A program made the position numbers and the translations under genes. A DNA stretch of 64,000 nucleotides from Streptomyces virginiae (GTDB taxonomy: Bacteria; Actinomycetota; Actinomycetes; Streptomycetales; Streptomycetaceae), in contig NZ_JOAK01000008.1 of assembly GCF_000720455.1 (NCBI RefSeq), positions 124,001-188,000 of the forward strand, in the 5' to 3' direction. The notes below the pieces were generated by a model that saw only the letters and a program-made list of their open reading frames with translations, had not been told where the DNA came from and searched no databases. Below are positions 18,178-25,928 of this stretch, one piece after another; the first letter of the stretch is position 1, and every line of letters begins with the position of its first letter.

Positions 18178-19538
18178 GCCGCCCTCCCCGTGAGCGTCCG
18201 GGCCCAGCGCACGATGCGGCGCGGCGGCCTGGCCCCCGCCCGTTCCCGCCACCAGGCGGTGAGCCGGCGCCGCGCGGCCGGGTCGGCCGGCAGGTCCTGG
18301 ATCAGCAGGTGCTCGGCGAAGTCCAGCGCGTCCCGGCGGTATCCGGCGGTCATGGGCCGGCGCTTGGCGTACGTCAGGAACGCCTCGCGGTACGGGTCGC
18401 GGCCGCCGAGGATGCCGGGCAGTTCCGGAGCCACCTTGGCGACGACGTCGGCCCGCTTGGCGGCCAGCGCCCGTACCTGCACGCGGATGCGCGCGCGGTC
18501 GAAGCCCTCGGGCACGGGTGTCCCGGCCACGAGCGCGGAGAGCAGGGCGGCCTGGCCGAGCCCCACCCGGGTCCGGGCGGCCTCGCAGGCCCCCCGCCCC
18601 CCGGGCCGGGGCTGCACCCCGGGCTCGGGCTGCGGCGCGGCCTTCGGCTCCGGCGCGGCCGCGCGCACGGTGTTCGCCGCGCTCGCCCCCGGCCGGGCAA
18701 CCGCTCCTTCCGAGGCCGTGCGGCCGACCGTCACCACCTCGCGGATCGCGGCCAGTTCGCCCGCCAGCTCCGCCTCCGGCGGGAAGTCGTCGTCGCGCTC
18801 CAGCAGGACGCCCGCCGGCTCCACCCGGGAGCGCAGCTCGGCCAGCAGGTCGAGCACCTCCGGCGGTACGGGGTGGGCGTGGGTGTCGTGCCAGACACCG
18901 CCCCGTTCGACGCCGCCCGCCACGTGCACGTACGCCAGCGCCTCCAGCGGGATCGCGTCGAGGACGGCGGCCGGGTCCTCGCCCCGGTTGACCCGGTTGG
19001 TGTGCAGGTTGGCCACGTCGATGAGCAGCCGCACCCCGGTCCGCTCGACCAGCTCCGTGAGGAACTGCCCCTCCGTCATCTCCTCGCCCGGCCACGAGAA
19101 CAGCGCGGCGATGTTCTCCAGCGCCAGCGGCACCGGCAGCGCGTCCTGCGCGATCGTCACGTTCTCGCACAGCACGTCCAGCGCGTCGCGGGTGCGCGGC
19201 ACCGGCAGCAGGTGCCCGGCCTCCAGCAGCGGCGAGGAGGTCCGTACGAAGGCGATGTGCTCGGTGACGAGCGGCGCCCCCAGCGCCACCGCCCGCTCGC
19301 CGAGGGCCGCCAGCTTCTCCGGGTCAGGGCGGTCGGCGCCGCCGAGGCCGAGCGAGACCCCGTGCGGGACGATCCGCGTGCCGCGCTCGCGCAGCCGCCG
19401 GAGCCCCTCGGGCAGGTGGCCCGGGCAGATGTTCTCGGCCACCACCTCGACCCAGTCCAGGCCGTCCAGCCGTTCGACGGCGTCCGCGATCTCCGGCCGC
19501 CAGCCGATGCCCACCCCCAGGTGTGCCATGGGCTTCAT
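18174..19538 (-). CDS. DUF692 (multinuclear non-haem iron oxygenase family) protein with C-terminal extension
   Basis: A 454-residue, two-part protein. Residues 1 to ~270 form the DUF692 TIM-barrel seen in MbnB and TglH. Candidate iron ligands are in [51 protein letters not shown] and LLERDDDF. A Pro-rich linker (about 290-316) leads to a helical C-terminal domain ([27 protein letters not shown]) resembling the extra domain of Streptomyces SCO6045-like proteins. ATG 19538 ([16 protein letters not shown]) has a strong site, AGGGGAC; a longer in-frame start at 19601 is less likely. It is the first gene of a two-gene operon with the Ser/Cys-tailed TIGR04222 protein. Confidence 0.9.
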   Translation of the reverse strand: MKPMAHLGVGIGWRPEIADAVERLDGLDWVEVVAENICPGHLPEGLRRLRERGTRIVPHGVSLGLGGADRPDPEKLAALGERAVALGAPLVTEHIAFVRTSSPLLEAGHLLPVPRTRDALDVLCENVTIAQDALPVPLALENIAALFSWPGEEMTEGQFLTELVERTGVRLLIDVANLHTNRVNRGEDPAAVLDAIPLEALAYVHVAGGVERGGVWHDTHAHPVPPEVLDLLAELRSRVEPAGVLLERDDDFPPEAELAGELAAIREVVTVGRTASEGAVARPGASAANTVRAAAPEPKAAPQPEPGVQPRPGGRGACEAARTRVGLGQAALLSALVAGTPVPEGFDRARIRVQVRALAAKRADVVAKVAPELPGILGGRDPYREAFLTYAKRRPMTAGYRRDALDFAEHLLIQDLPADPAARRRLTAWWRERAGARPPRRIVRWARTLTGRAA

Positions 19539-19670
19539 GTCCCCTCGCCCCCTCTCTTCGTACCGTGTGCGGATGTCATGGCCCCGACGCAGTCGCGCCA
19601 ATCCGCACGAGGGGACGTTCAGAGCAACATTTGAGGTTCCCGGCGGTCCGCCCCGGCCGCAGGAAGGCCG

Positions 19671-20423
19671 TCAGAGCCGGGCGCGGAGCGCCGGATGGTC
19701 GGCGACGACGGTCGCGCTGCCGGGGGCGATCTCGGTGAACCCGGCGTCGCGGACCACCGGCAGCCCGCTCCCGCTCAGCTCCGCCCACCGCTCGCGCGGG
19801 GCCGTCCGCACGGCCAGGCGGAAGCCCGACTCCTGCCAGGCGGCCCGCTCCGCACCCGTCAGCTCCCACCACGCCAGCTGCGCCGCGTGCCCGGCCTGGG
19901 CCATCGCCTTGCCGGCCGACATCTCCAGCGCGGGATTGAGCCACAGCACCGGCAGAGCGGGGCCGGCGGCCGCGGCGACCGGTGCCGGGTCGTCGAGGTC
20001 GGTGCCCGACACCTGGAGCTTGGCCAGCTCCTTGGGCCAGCCGTCGAGGGGCACCGGCGGGAAGACCCGGACCTGTGCGGCCTCCCCGTGGACGGTGACG
20101 CCGGGCAGGGTCTCCGCCTTGCGCCACTCCGCACCGCGCGCCCGCCGGACCACCTTGCGGATCCGCGCGTCCTGCCAGTCACGGACCGCCTGCGCCCACT
20201 CGCCCTCGCCCCGCGCCCGCTCGTCGGTGAGCAGCACCAGCACCGCCCGGGCCGCGGTCTCCAGGGCGTCGGTCCGGGCGGGCGGCTCCGCCTTCTCGAT
20301 GCGCACCACCAGCGGCAGGACGAACTGCGGGGCCTCGTCGCGCAGTACGTGCTCCCGCCGGAAGGCGCTGTCGGACCCGACCGCCGGTACGGCCGGGGTG
20401 TCGTTCGTGTGCTGACTGCTCAT
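19671..20423 (-). CDS. Peptidyl-tRNA hydrolase Pth2-like protein
   Basis: A 250-residue protein with a C-terminal Pth2-type domain: MSAGKAMAQAGHAAQLAWW carries the Lys/Gln/His cluster that family members use to cleave peptidyl-tRNA, and VVRDAGFTEIAPGSATVVA closes the domain. The N-terminal ~110 residues (FVLPLVVRIEKAEPP, VLVLLTDERA) are an extra alpha/beta region typical of streptomycete versions. The activity is assumed from the family; a true aminoacyl-tRNA deacylase role is also possible. It is monocistronic, divergent from the AIM24 gene across 71 bases. Confidence 0.82.
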   Translation of the reverse strand: MSSQHTNDTPAVPAVGSDSAFRREHVLRDEAPQFVLPLVVRIEKAEPPARTDALETAARAVLVLLTDERARGEGEWAQAVRDWQDARIRKVVRRARGAEWRKAETLPGVTVHGEAAQVRVFPPVPLDGWPKELAKLQVSGTDLDDPAPVAAAAGPALPVLWLNPALEMSAGKAMAQAGHAAQLAWWELTGAERAAWQESGFRLAVRTAPRERWAELSGSGLPVVRDAGFTEIAPGSATVVADHPALRARL

Positions 20424-20494
20424 CCCGCCAAGGATGCCAGGCTCCGCCTTCAGGAGGATGTCCCGGGTGGCCGGTCCGGGTGAGGATCAATGCC

Positions 20495-21169
20495 ATGAAG
20501 AGTGATCTTTTCGCGTCCGAGAACCTGGCCCAGGCCGCCGTCGCGCCCGGCATGAGCCTGCAGAACGCCAAGTCCGTGCGGTACAACGTCAACGGGGAGA
20601 TGCTGGCCCGTCAGGGAGCGATGGTCGCCTTCCGCGGCAACCTGCAGTTCGAGCGCAAGGGCCAGGGCATAGGCGGCATGCTCAAGCGGGCCGTCACGGG
20701 CGAGGGCCTGGCGCTCATGTCCGTACGCGGCCAGGGCGAGGCCTGGTTCGCCCACCAGGGCGGCAACTGCTTCGTCATCGACTTCGAGCCGGGTGACGCG
20801 CTCACCGTCAACGGCCGCAACGTGCTCTGCTTCGACCCGACCCTGTCCTACGAGATCAAGATGGTGAAGGGCGCCGGCATGACCGGCGGCGGCCTCTTCA
20901 ACAGCGTCTTCACCGGCACCGGCAAACTCGCCGTCGTCTGCGACGGCCACCCGATCATCATCCCGGTGACCGCGCAGTCGCCGGTCTTCGTCGACACGGA
21001 CGCGGTGGTCGGCTGGAGCGCCCGGCTGGAGACCGGCCTGCACCGCTCCCAGTCGGTCGGCTCGATGATCCGCGGCGGCTCCGGCGAGGCCGTCCAGCTG
21101 AAGCTGAGCGGCGAGGGCTTCGTCATCGTGCGCCCGAGCGAGGTCACCGAGACGGTGACGGGGCACTGA
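20495..21169 (+). CDS. AIM24 family protein
   Basis: A 224-residue all-beta protein of the AIM24/TIGR00266 family. Motifs: MSLQNAKSVRYNVNGEMLAR, VAFRGNLQFERKG, GIGGMLKRAVTGEGLALM, RGQGEAWFAHQGG, MVKGAGMTGGGLFNSVFTG and VVGWSARLETGL. The molecular function is unknown; mitochondrial Aim24 affects inner-membrane organisation. ATG 20495 lies 9 bases after GAGG; the upstream GTG 20480 is less likely. It is the first gene of a tightly packed three-gene run with an ABC ATPase and its permease, so it may accompany the transporter. Confidence 0.9.
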   Translation: MKSDLFASENLAQAAVAPGMSLQNAKSVRYNVNGEMLARQGAMVAFRGNLQFERKGQGIGGMLKRAVTGEGLALMSVRGQGEAWFAHQGGNCFVIDFEPGDALTVNGRNVLCFDPTLSYEIKMVKGAGMTGGGLFNSVFTGTGKLAVVCDGHPIIIPVTAQSPVFVDTDAVVGWSARLETGLHRSQSVGSMIRGGSGEAVQLKLSGEGFVIVRPSEVTETVTGH

Positions 21170-22020
21170 CCACCGACCGCGGCGCACTGACCCTGACCGG
21201 CGTCGGCCGCCGTTACGGGCCGCGCCGGCCCTGGGTGCTGCGCGGGATCTGCCTGGAGGTGCCGCCCGGCGCCCTCGTCCGGATCGAAGGCGGCAACGGC
21301 GGCGGGAAGTCCACCCTGCTGCGGCTCGTCGCCGGGATCGACGCCCCGACCGAGGGGCGCGTCGGCGGACGCCCGCCGCGCACCGCCTACGTCCCCGAGC
21401 GGTTCCCGGTGGCGCTGCCGCTCACGGCCCTGTCCTACCTGACGCACCTGGGCCGGGTGCACGGGCTCGGGCGGGCCGAGGCGGCCCGGCGGGCGGCGCA
21501 CTGGCTGGACCGGTTCGGGGCCGCGGGCCACGCCCGCACCCCCATGGCCGAACTGTCCAAGGGGACCAGCCAGAAGGTGGCCGTCGTCCAGGCGCTCCTC
21601 GCCGGGCCGGATCTGCTGGTCCTCGACGAGGCCTGGACCGGACTGGACGCCCGCGCCCGGAGCGAGCTGGACCTGGCAGTGGCCGAGCGCACCGCCGCCG
21701 GAGCGGCGGTGGTGTTCGTCGACCACGACCCGGCGCGGCTCGCGGGCGTGTCCGACGCGCACTACCGGGTCGAAGGGACCGGGCTGGCGCCGGTGGCGCC
21801 GGTGGCGCCGGTGGTCCCGGCCGTGGCCCCGGGGTCCCGCGTGCGGATCCGGGCCGCCGCGGCGCCGGGCAGCGTCCTGCCCCCCGGCCTGTCGGGCCGG
21901 CCCGGTCCCGACGGCGCCGTCGTGCTGACCGTGGACGCCGCCCGCTCCGACGAGGTGCTGCGCACGCTCCTCGGCGCCCGCCCGCCCTGGCACGTGCGCA
22001 CCGTGGAGGAACTGCCGTGA
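21166..22020 (+). CDS. ABC transporter ATP-binding protein, probable CTG start
   Basis: A 284-residue ABC ATPase if read from CTG 21166. Walker A is GGNGGGKST, the Q-loop region is reduced, the signature is MAELSKGTSQKVAV (LSKGT in place of LSGGQ), Walker B is LLVLDEAWTGLD, and the switch His is in VFVDHDP. No ATG, GTG or TTG in this frame precedes GTG 21235, but the 23 codons before it encode the expected first strand (LTLTGVGRRYGP...RPWVLRG). CTG 21166 overlaps the AIM24 stop as CTGA. Starting at 21235 would lose the A-loop Tyr. It pairs with the downstream permease by a 4-base overlap. The cargo is unknown. Confidence 0.82.
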   Translation: MTTDRGALTLTGVGRRYGPRRPWVLRGICLEVPPGALVRIEGGNGGGKSTLLRLVAGIDAPTEGRVGGRPPRTAYVPERFPVALPLTALSYLTHLGRVHGLGRAEAARRAAHWLDRFGAAGHARTPMAELSKGTSQKVAVVQALLAGPDLLVLDEAWTGLDARARSELDLAVAERTAAGAAVVFVDHDPARLAGVSDAHYRVEGTGLAPVAPVAPVVPAVAPGSRVRIRAAAAPGSVLPPGLSGRPGPDGAVVLTVDAARSDEVLRTLLGARPPWHVRTVEELP

Positions 22021-22667
22021 CCGCCCTGCTGCGCTACCAGGGGGCGCTGCTGCTGCGCTCCCAGCGGTGGCTCGCCCCCTTCGTCGCCTACGCCGCCTTC
22101 GTGGCCGTCGGGATCCGGCCGGGCGACCCGGTGCTGGACTCCCTCGGCTACGCGGCCGCCGGCCTGGTCCCGCTCGCCGCCTGGCTGGTCCGGATCTGCG
22201 TCACCAACGAGCCCGGCGCGGCCCGCGACTGCGCGGCCGCCGCGGCCGGTCCGGTACGGGTGCACGCGGCCGCCCTGCTCACCGGCCTCGCCGGGGCGCT
22301 GCTCACCGGAGCCCTGGCGGCCGCCGCGGCGCTCCTGGTCTGCGACAGGGCCGCGACGGGCCCCGGCGCGGCCGCCGTCGCGGGCGCCCTGGTGACCGTG
22401 GTGTGCGCCCTGACCGGGTCGGCCGTCGGCGCGCTGAGCGGCCGACCGCTCGTACGGCGCCGGGGCTACGGGATCCTGGCCGCGGCCCTCGGCTCCCTGC
22501 TCGCCCTGGTCCTCGCGCCCTCCCCGGCCCGTGGCGCGGTGTCGGCCCTGGTCTCGGGGGCGCGTTCGGGCACGGCAGAGGTGCCGCTCACGGCCCTGGC
22601 GGTCGCGCTCGCGCTGGCCGCCGCCACGGGCACGGCGGCCTGCCTGGCCGCCGCCCGGCGGGGCTGA
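22017..22667 (+). CDS. ABC transporter permease-like membrane protein
   Basis: A 216-residue, very Ala-rich membrane protein with about six hydrophobic segments (for example WLAPFVAYAAFVAVG, LGYAAAGLVPLAAWLV, AAALLTGLAGALLTGALAAAA, ILAAALGSLLALVLA). GTG 22017 overlaps the ATPase stop (GTGA), so it is the membrane half of the same transporter. No family signature is visible. Two such subunits would form an ABC-2-like exporter. It is convergent with the polysaccharide deacetylase gene, with only 9 bases between stops. Confidence 0.7.
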   Translation: MTALLRYQGALLLRSQRWLAPFVAYAAFVAVGIRPGDPVLDSLGYAAAGLVPLAAWLVRICVTNEPGAARDCAAAAAGPVRVHAAALLTGLAGALLTGALAAAAALLVCDRAATGPGAAAVAGALVTVVCALTGSAVGALSGRPLVRRRGYGILAAALGSLLALVLAPSPARGAVSALVSGARSGTAEVPLTALAVALALAAATGTAACLAAARRG

Positions 22668-22676
22668 ACCCCCGTG

Positions 22677-23606
22677 TCACGTGCCGATGAGCTCGGAGAC
22701 CTTCACGAACCGGTAGCCGCGCTTGCGCAGTTCCGGGACGATCTTCCGGATGGCCTCCTCGGTGACCGGGGCGGCGCTGCGCGTGCAGTGCATCACCACC
22801 ACCGAGCCGGGCTTGACTCCGGCGAGGACCTGTTCGGCCACCGCGTCCGGGTCCTTCGCGAAGGCGTCCCCGCTGACCACGTCCCACTGGACCGCCGTGA
22901 CCTTGGCCGTGGACAGGGCCCGCAGCGCCGGGTCGTCGTAGCAGCCGCCGGGGAAGCGGAAGTACGGGACGGTGTTGACGGCGCCGGCCTGCCGGAAGGC
23001 GGCGAAGGCCCGGTCCACGTCGGCCCGGGCGGCCGCGCCGTCGAGCGCGGGCAGCCCGTAGCACGGGGACTTGAAGGCGTGGTGGCTGTACGAGTGGTTG
23101 GCGATCTCGAAGTTCGGGTCGGTCCCGATGGACTTGGCCTGGTCCGGGTACTCCTCGGCCCAGCGGCCCGTCATGAAGATCGTCGAGGGCACCTTGAGGG
23201 TGCGCAGCGCCGAGATCAGCTCGGGGTTGTCGAAGCGCTCCCCGCCCGCGGCGCGCGGCCCCTGGTCGGAGGTCATGTCGGCGTCGAAGGTCAGGGCCAC
23301 GGTCTTGTCCGCGTGCTGCTTCGCCCGCTCGAAGACGGGGGTCAGGCCGTTCGGGCCGGGGGCCAGGGTCGGGGCCCTGCCGGGGGCGCCGGCGGGCGGG
23401 GCGCCCGGCAGGGGGCTCTGGGAGGCGGCCGCGGCGCCGGGAGCGGAGGCCGCCGGGGACGCGGGGGCGGACGCCGGGGGCGTGCCCAAACGGGCTTCGC
23501 GGCCGGCGTCCGGGGAGCCGGAGCCGCCCCCGCAGCCCGCGAGGGAAGCGGTGAGGGCGGCACCGAGTGCGGCCGCGGCCGCCACCTTGCGCACAGAAAT
23601 GGTCAC
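22677..23606 (-). CDS. Polysaccharide deacetylase lipoprotein
   Basis: A 309-residue exported enzyme. The N terminus (VTISVRKVAAAAALG...LAGCGGG) is a lipoprotein signal with a Cys near residue 24, then a Pro/Ala/Ser linker to about residue 105. The NodB domain has the metal/catalytic motifs TFDADMTSDQG, ANHSYSHHAFKS (HSxxH) and FRFPGGCYDD. CE4 enzymes remove N-acetyl groups from peptidoglycan, chitin or related glycans; the substrate is not readable. GTG 23606 is chosen because upstream residues do not fit a signal peptide. No ribosome site precedes it, so a leaderless mRNA is possible. Confidence 0.87.
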   Translation of the reverse strand: MTISVRKVAAAAALGAALTASLAGCGGGSGSPDAGREARLGTPPASAPASPAASAPGAAAASQSPLPGAPPAGAPGRAPTLAPGPNGLTPVFERAKQHADKTVALTFDADMTSDQGPRAAGGERFDNPELISALRTLKVPSTIFMTGRWAEEYPDQAKSIGTDPNFEIANHSYSHHAFKSPCYGLPALDGAAARADVDRAFAAFRQAGAVNTVPYFRFPGGCYDDPALRALSTAKVTAVQWDVVSGDAFAKDPDAVAEQVLAGVKPGSVVVMHCTRSAAPVTEEAIRKIVPELRKRGYRFVKVSELIGT

Positions 23607-23640
23607 GTACGCAAAATATATGACTATGTGACAAGTGGAC
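23607..23640 (-). promoter_or_regulatory. AT-rich candidate promoter for a leaderless transcript
   Basis: Directly upstream of GTG 23606 the minus strand carries a TATATT box 8 bases from the GTG and a TTGTCA element a little further out, in a GC-rich neighbourhood. The -10-like position fits transcription starting at the GTG itself, but the -35/-10 spacing is too short for a standard promoter. Confidence 0.3.
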
Positions 23641-23676
23641 GTCAGCGGCACTCCCTGTCGTGCCGCAGGACCCCGG

Positions 23677-25038
23677 TCAGCGCCGCCAGGGGCCCGTCAC
23701 CGCGAAGGTGGTGCCCGGGGCGTAGGCGTTGACGTACATCGTCCGCCCGTCGGGGGAGAAGGTGACCCCGGCGAACTCCCCCCACTCCGGGGCCCCCGGC
23801 CCGCCGATGTCGTCGGCGTTGCGGGCCACCGGATAGACCTCGCCGCCCGCCGTGACCCCGAACACGTACTGCGCTCCGCCGCCGTCCTCGCACACCATCA
23901 GCCCGCCGTCCGGGGCCAGGCAGATGTTGTCGGGGGAGTCCCCGGGCAGCTGTACGTCGGCGGCCGGCCCGAAGAGCACGTCGAGCCGGAGCCGGGCGCG
24001 GCGCGGATCGTAGAACCACACCTGTCCGTGGTGGTCGGCGGGCGCGCCCTCGCCCCGGCGGGCGTAGCTGGACACGAAGTGGACGCCGTGGCCTCCCCAG
24101 TAGCAGCCCTCCAGCTTCTGCGCGTGGGTGATGCCTCCCCGGCCGAAGTCCTGGTGCCGGATCGGGGTGCCGGCGGCCGAGGGGTCCGGCACGGGCACCC
24201 ATTCCACCGGGAACTCCGCGCCGGGCTCGTCCACCACCGCCAGGTCCGCCAGCCCCGGAACCCGCAGGGCCTCCAGGGCTCCGCCGGCCCGCAGCGAACC
24301 GGCGCCGCCGAGCGGCCGCTCCGGCAGGAACCGGTAGAACAGCCCGAACGGCCGGACGAAGGCGTCCTCGGTCTCGTACACCACTCCGCGGTACGGGTCG
24401 ACGGCGACGGCCTCGTGCGCGAAACGGCCCATCGCGGTGAGCGGGACCGCGCCCGAGCGGTGCGGCCGGGCGGGGTCCACCTCGAAGACGTAGCCGTGGT
24501 CGCGGGTGTAGCCGGCGCTGCCGGCGCGGTCCTCGGTCTCCTCGCAGCTCAGCCAGGTGTTCCAGGGGGTGCGGCCGCCCGCGCAGTTGACGGCGGTGCC
24601 GGCGAGGGCGACCCGCTCGACGGTGACCCGCCCGTCCGCGGCGAGCTCCAGGACCGTGCAGCCGCCGAGCGCCCCGGGGTCGTAGGTCAGCCCCGGTACG
24701 GCGGGGACCCGCAGGGCGGCGGTGGCGCGGTTCTCGTGGTTGCGCACCAGCCGCACCCGGCCGCCTCCGGCGTCGAAGGCGGCCATGCCGTCGCAGTTGG
24801 CGGGAACGGCGCCCTCACCGGAGCGCAGCGGCCCGCCCGCACGCGAGAGCACCCGGTAGGAGAACCCGGCGGGCAGGTCGAGGAGCCCGCGCGGGTCGGG
24901 GAGCAGCGGACCGTACCCGCCGCCGGCCCGGGCGGCGGCCCGGGCGGAGGCGGGGGAGCCGCCGGCGAACAGCGCGCCCAGCGCTCCGCTGAAGGCGATC
25001 GTGCCGGCGGCGAGCAGGCTGCGTCGGGTGACGGACAT
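23677..25038 (-). CDS. PhoX-type alkaline phosphatase / DUF839 phosphatase
   Basis: A 453-residue Tat-exported phosphatase-like protein. The signal MSVTRRSLLAAGTIAFSGAL has the twin Arg and its core ends near residue 34. The mature part is the PhoX beta-propeller (PF05787): RLVRNHENR, TPWNTWLSCEETED, HGYVFEVDP, MGRFAHEAVAVDP, VYETEDAF, DNICLAPDGGLMVCEDGGG and NAYAPGTTFAVTGPW. PhoX enzymes use Ca and Fe to release phosphate from many esters. It follows a secreted protein of unknown function by 21 bases, probably as one operon. A phosphate-regulation box is not evident. Confidence 0.9.
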   Translation of the reverse strand: MSVTRRSLLAAGTIAFSGALGALFAGGSPASARAAARAGGGYGPLLPDPRGLLDLPAGFSYRVLSRAGGPLRSGEGAVPANCDGMAAFDAGGGRVRLVRNHENRATAALRVPAVPGLTYDPGALGGCTVLELAADGRVTVERVALAGTAVNCAGGRTPWNTWLSCEETEDRAGSAGYTRDHGYVFEVDPARPHRSGAVPLTAMGRFAHEAVAVDPYRGVVYETEDAFVRPFGLFYRFLPERPLGGAGSLRAGGALEALRVPGLADLAVVDEPGAEFPVEWVPVPDPSAAGTPIRHQDFGRGGITHAQKLEGCYWGGHGVHFVSSYARRGEGAPADHHGQVWFYDPRRARLRLDVLFGPAADVQLPGDSPDNICLAPDGGLMVCEDGGGAQYVFGVTAGGEVYPVARNADDIGGPGAPEWGEFAGVTFSPDGRTMYVNAYAPGTTFAVTGPWRR

Positions 25039-25059
25039 CGGCGGCTCCTGGAGCGGACG

Positions 25060-25617
25060 TCAGGGGCGGGTGGTGCCGGGCAGGCAGGTGACCGCCGGGT
25101 TGAAGGTCTCGTGCAGGCCGCGGGGGTTCTTCTTCCACAGCCACAGGTGCAGGGCGTAGTGGACCGGCTGGCCGGGGAAGTTGCCGGGCTTGGGGCCCTT
25201 GAACGCGGTGCCGAACATGGTCGGGCGGTCGTCGTCCGTCGTCAGCTTCTGGTCGCGGTCGTAGACCAGCCACTGGACCCCGACGAGACGCTTGCCGCCG
25301 TGCCCGTCGTCCTCGTAGTACAGCGCGGCGGGCTTCGCCGGGTCGACGGAGTTGTCGTACGCGTGGTTGAAGTGCGGGTAGCCGAGCGCGCCGGTCCGCC
25401 CCGCCTTGTCGAAGACGCAGTACTTGTCGGGGACGTAGCCGGCCGCCACCGCGTTGGCGTGCACCTGGTACCTGGCGGTGGCGCTGTAGGCGGCCGCCCG
25501 GTCGGCCAGGGCCCGTCCGGCGTCCGGGCCGTGGCCTGCGGAGGCCGGCGGCGCGGCGACGGCCGCCAGGGCGAGCGAGGCGGCTGCGGTGAGGGCGGGG
25601 GCGAGACGTCGGACCAT
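25060..25617 (-). CDS. Secreted protein of an uncharacterised family
   Basis: A 185-residue exported protein: a Sec signal over residues 1-27 (ends PPASAGHG) and a ~158-residue mature domain. It has two Cys (YCVFDKAG and AVTCLPG) likely to form a disulfide, a His/Asn cluster (GYPHFNHAY), LVGVQWLVYD, and the pattern YALHLWLWKKNPRGLHETFNP. I recall this LHxWLWxxNP pattern from secreted proteins of unknown function in several phyla; no activity is known to me. It is encoded 21 bases upstream of PhoX on the same strand, so it may work with extracellular phosphate-ester metabolism. Confidence 0.8.
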   Translation of the reverse strand: MVRRLAPALTAAASLALAAVAAPPASAGHGPDAGRALADRAAAYSATARYQVHANAVAAGYVPDKYCVFDKAGRTGALGYPHFNHAYDNSVDPAKPAALYYEDDGHGGKRLVGVQWLVYDRDQKLTTDDDRPTMFGTAFKGPKPGNFPGQPVHYALHLWLWKKNPRGLHETFNPAVTCLPGTTRP

Positions 25618-25928
25618 GCGCGGGCTCCTCGTGACGGGCTGGCTGGTGGCACAGCAGCCCTTCCCGCCGCCCGTCGCGCCCGCCCCGCGCCCGCCCCGTA
25701 CACGGCACGGACGGGCGACCGCCGATCGGCCGACGGCCGAGCCGCCGCCGCCCGGCCGACCGGTGGCCGGGCGACCGCACGAGGACCGTCCCGCCCCCGC
25801 AGCGGGCGGCTCACCCGATCGGGAGCCGGGCCGTTTCGCGGTGCACCGGCACGGGGAACCGGTGAGTCCGCAGACGGCCGTTGCGACGGCCACGGCCACG
25901 GCGGCGAGTGCGACGGAGGGTGCGGAAC
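25618..25928. promoter_or_regulatory. Divergent 311-base spacer
   Basis: This spacer separates the secreted-protein/PhoX operon from the P450-amidohydrolase operon and must hold both promoters. It is extremely GC-rich with short GGCCGACCGGT-like palindromes near 25755-25775. No convincing -10/-35 pair or PHO-box direct repeat was seen. Confidence 0.3.
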
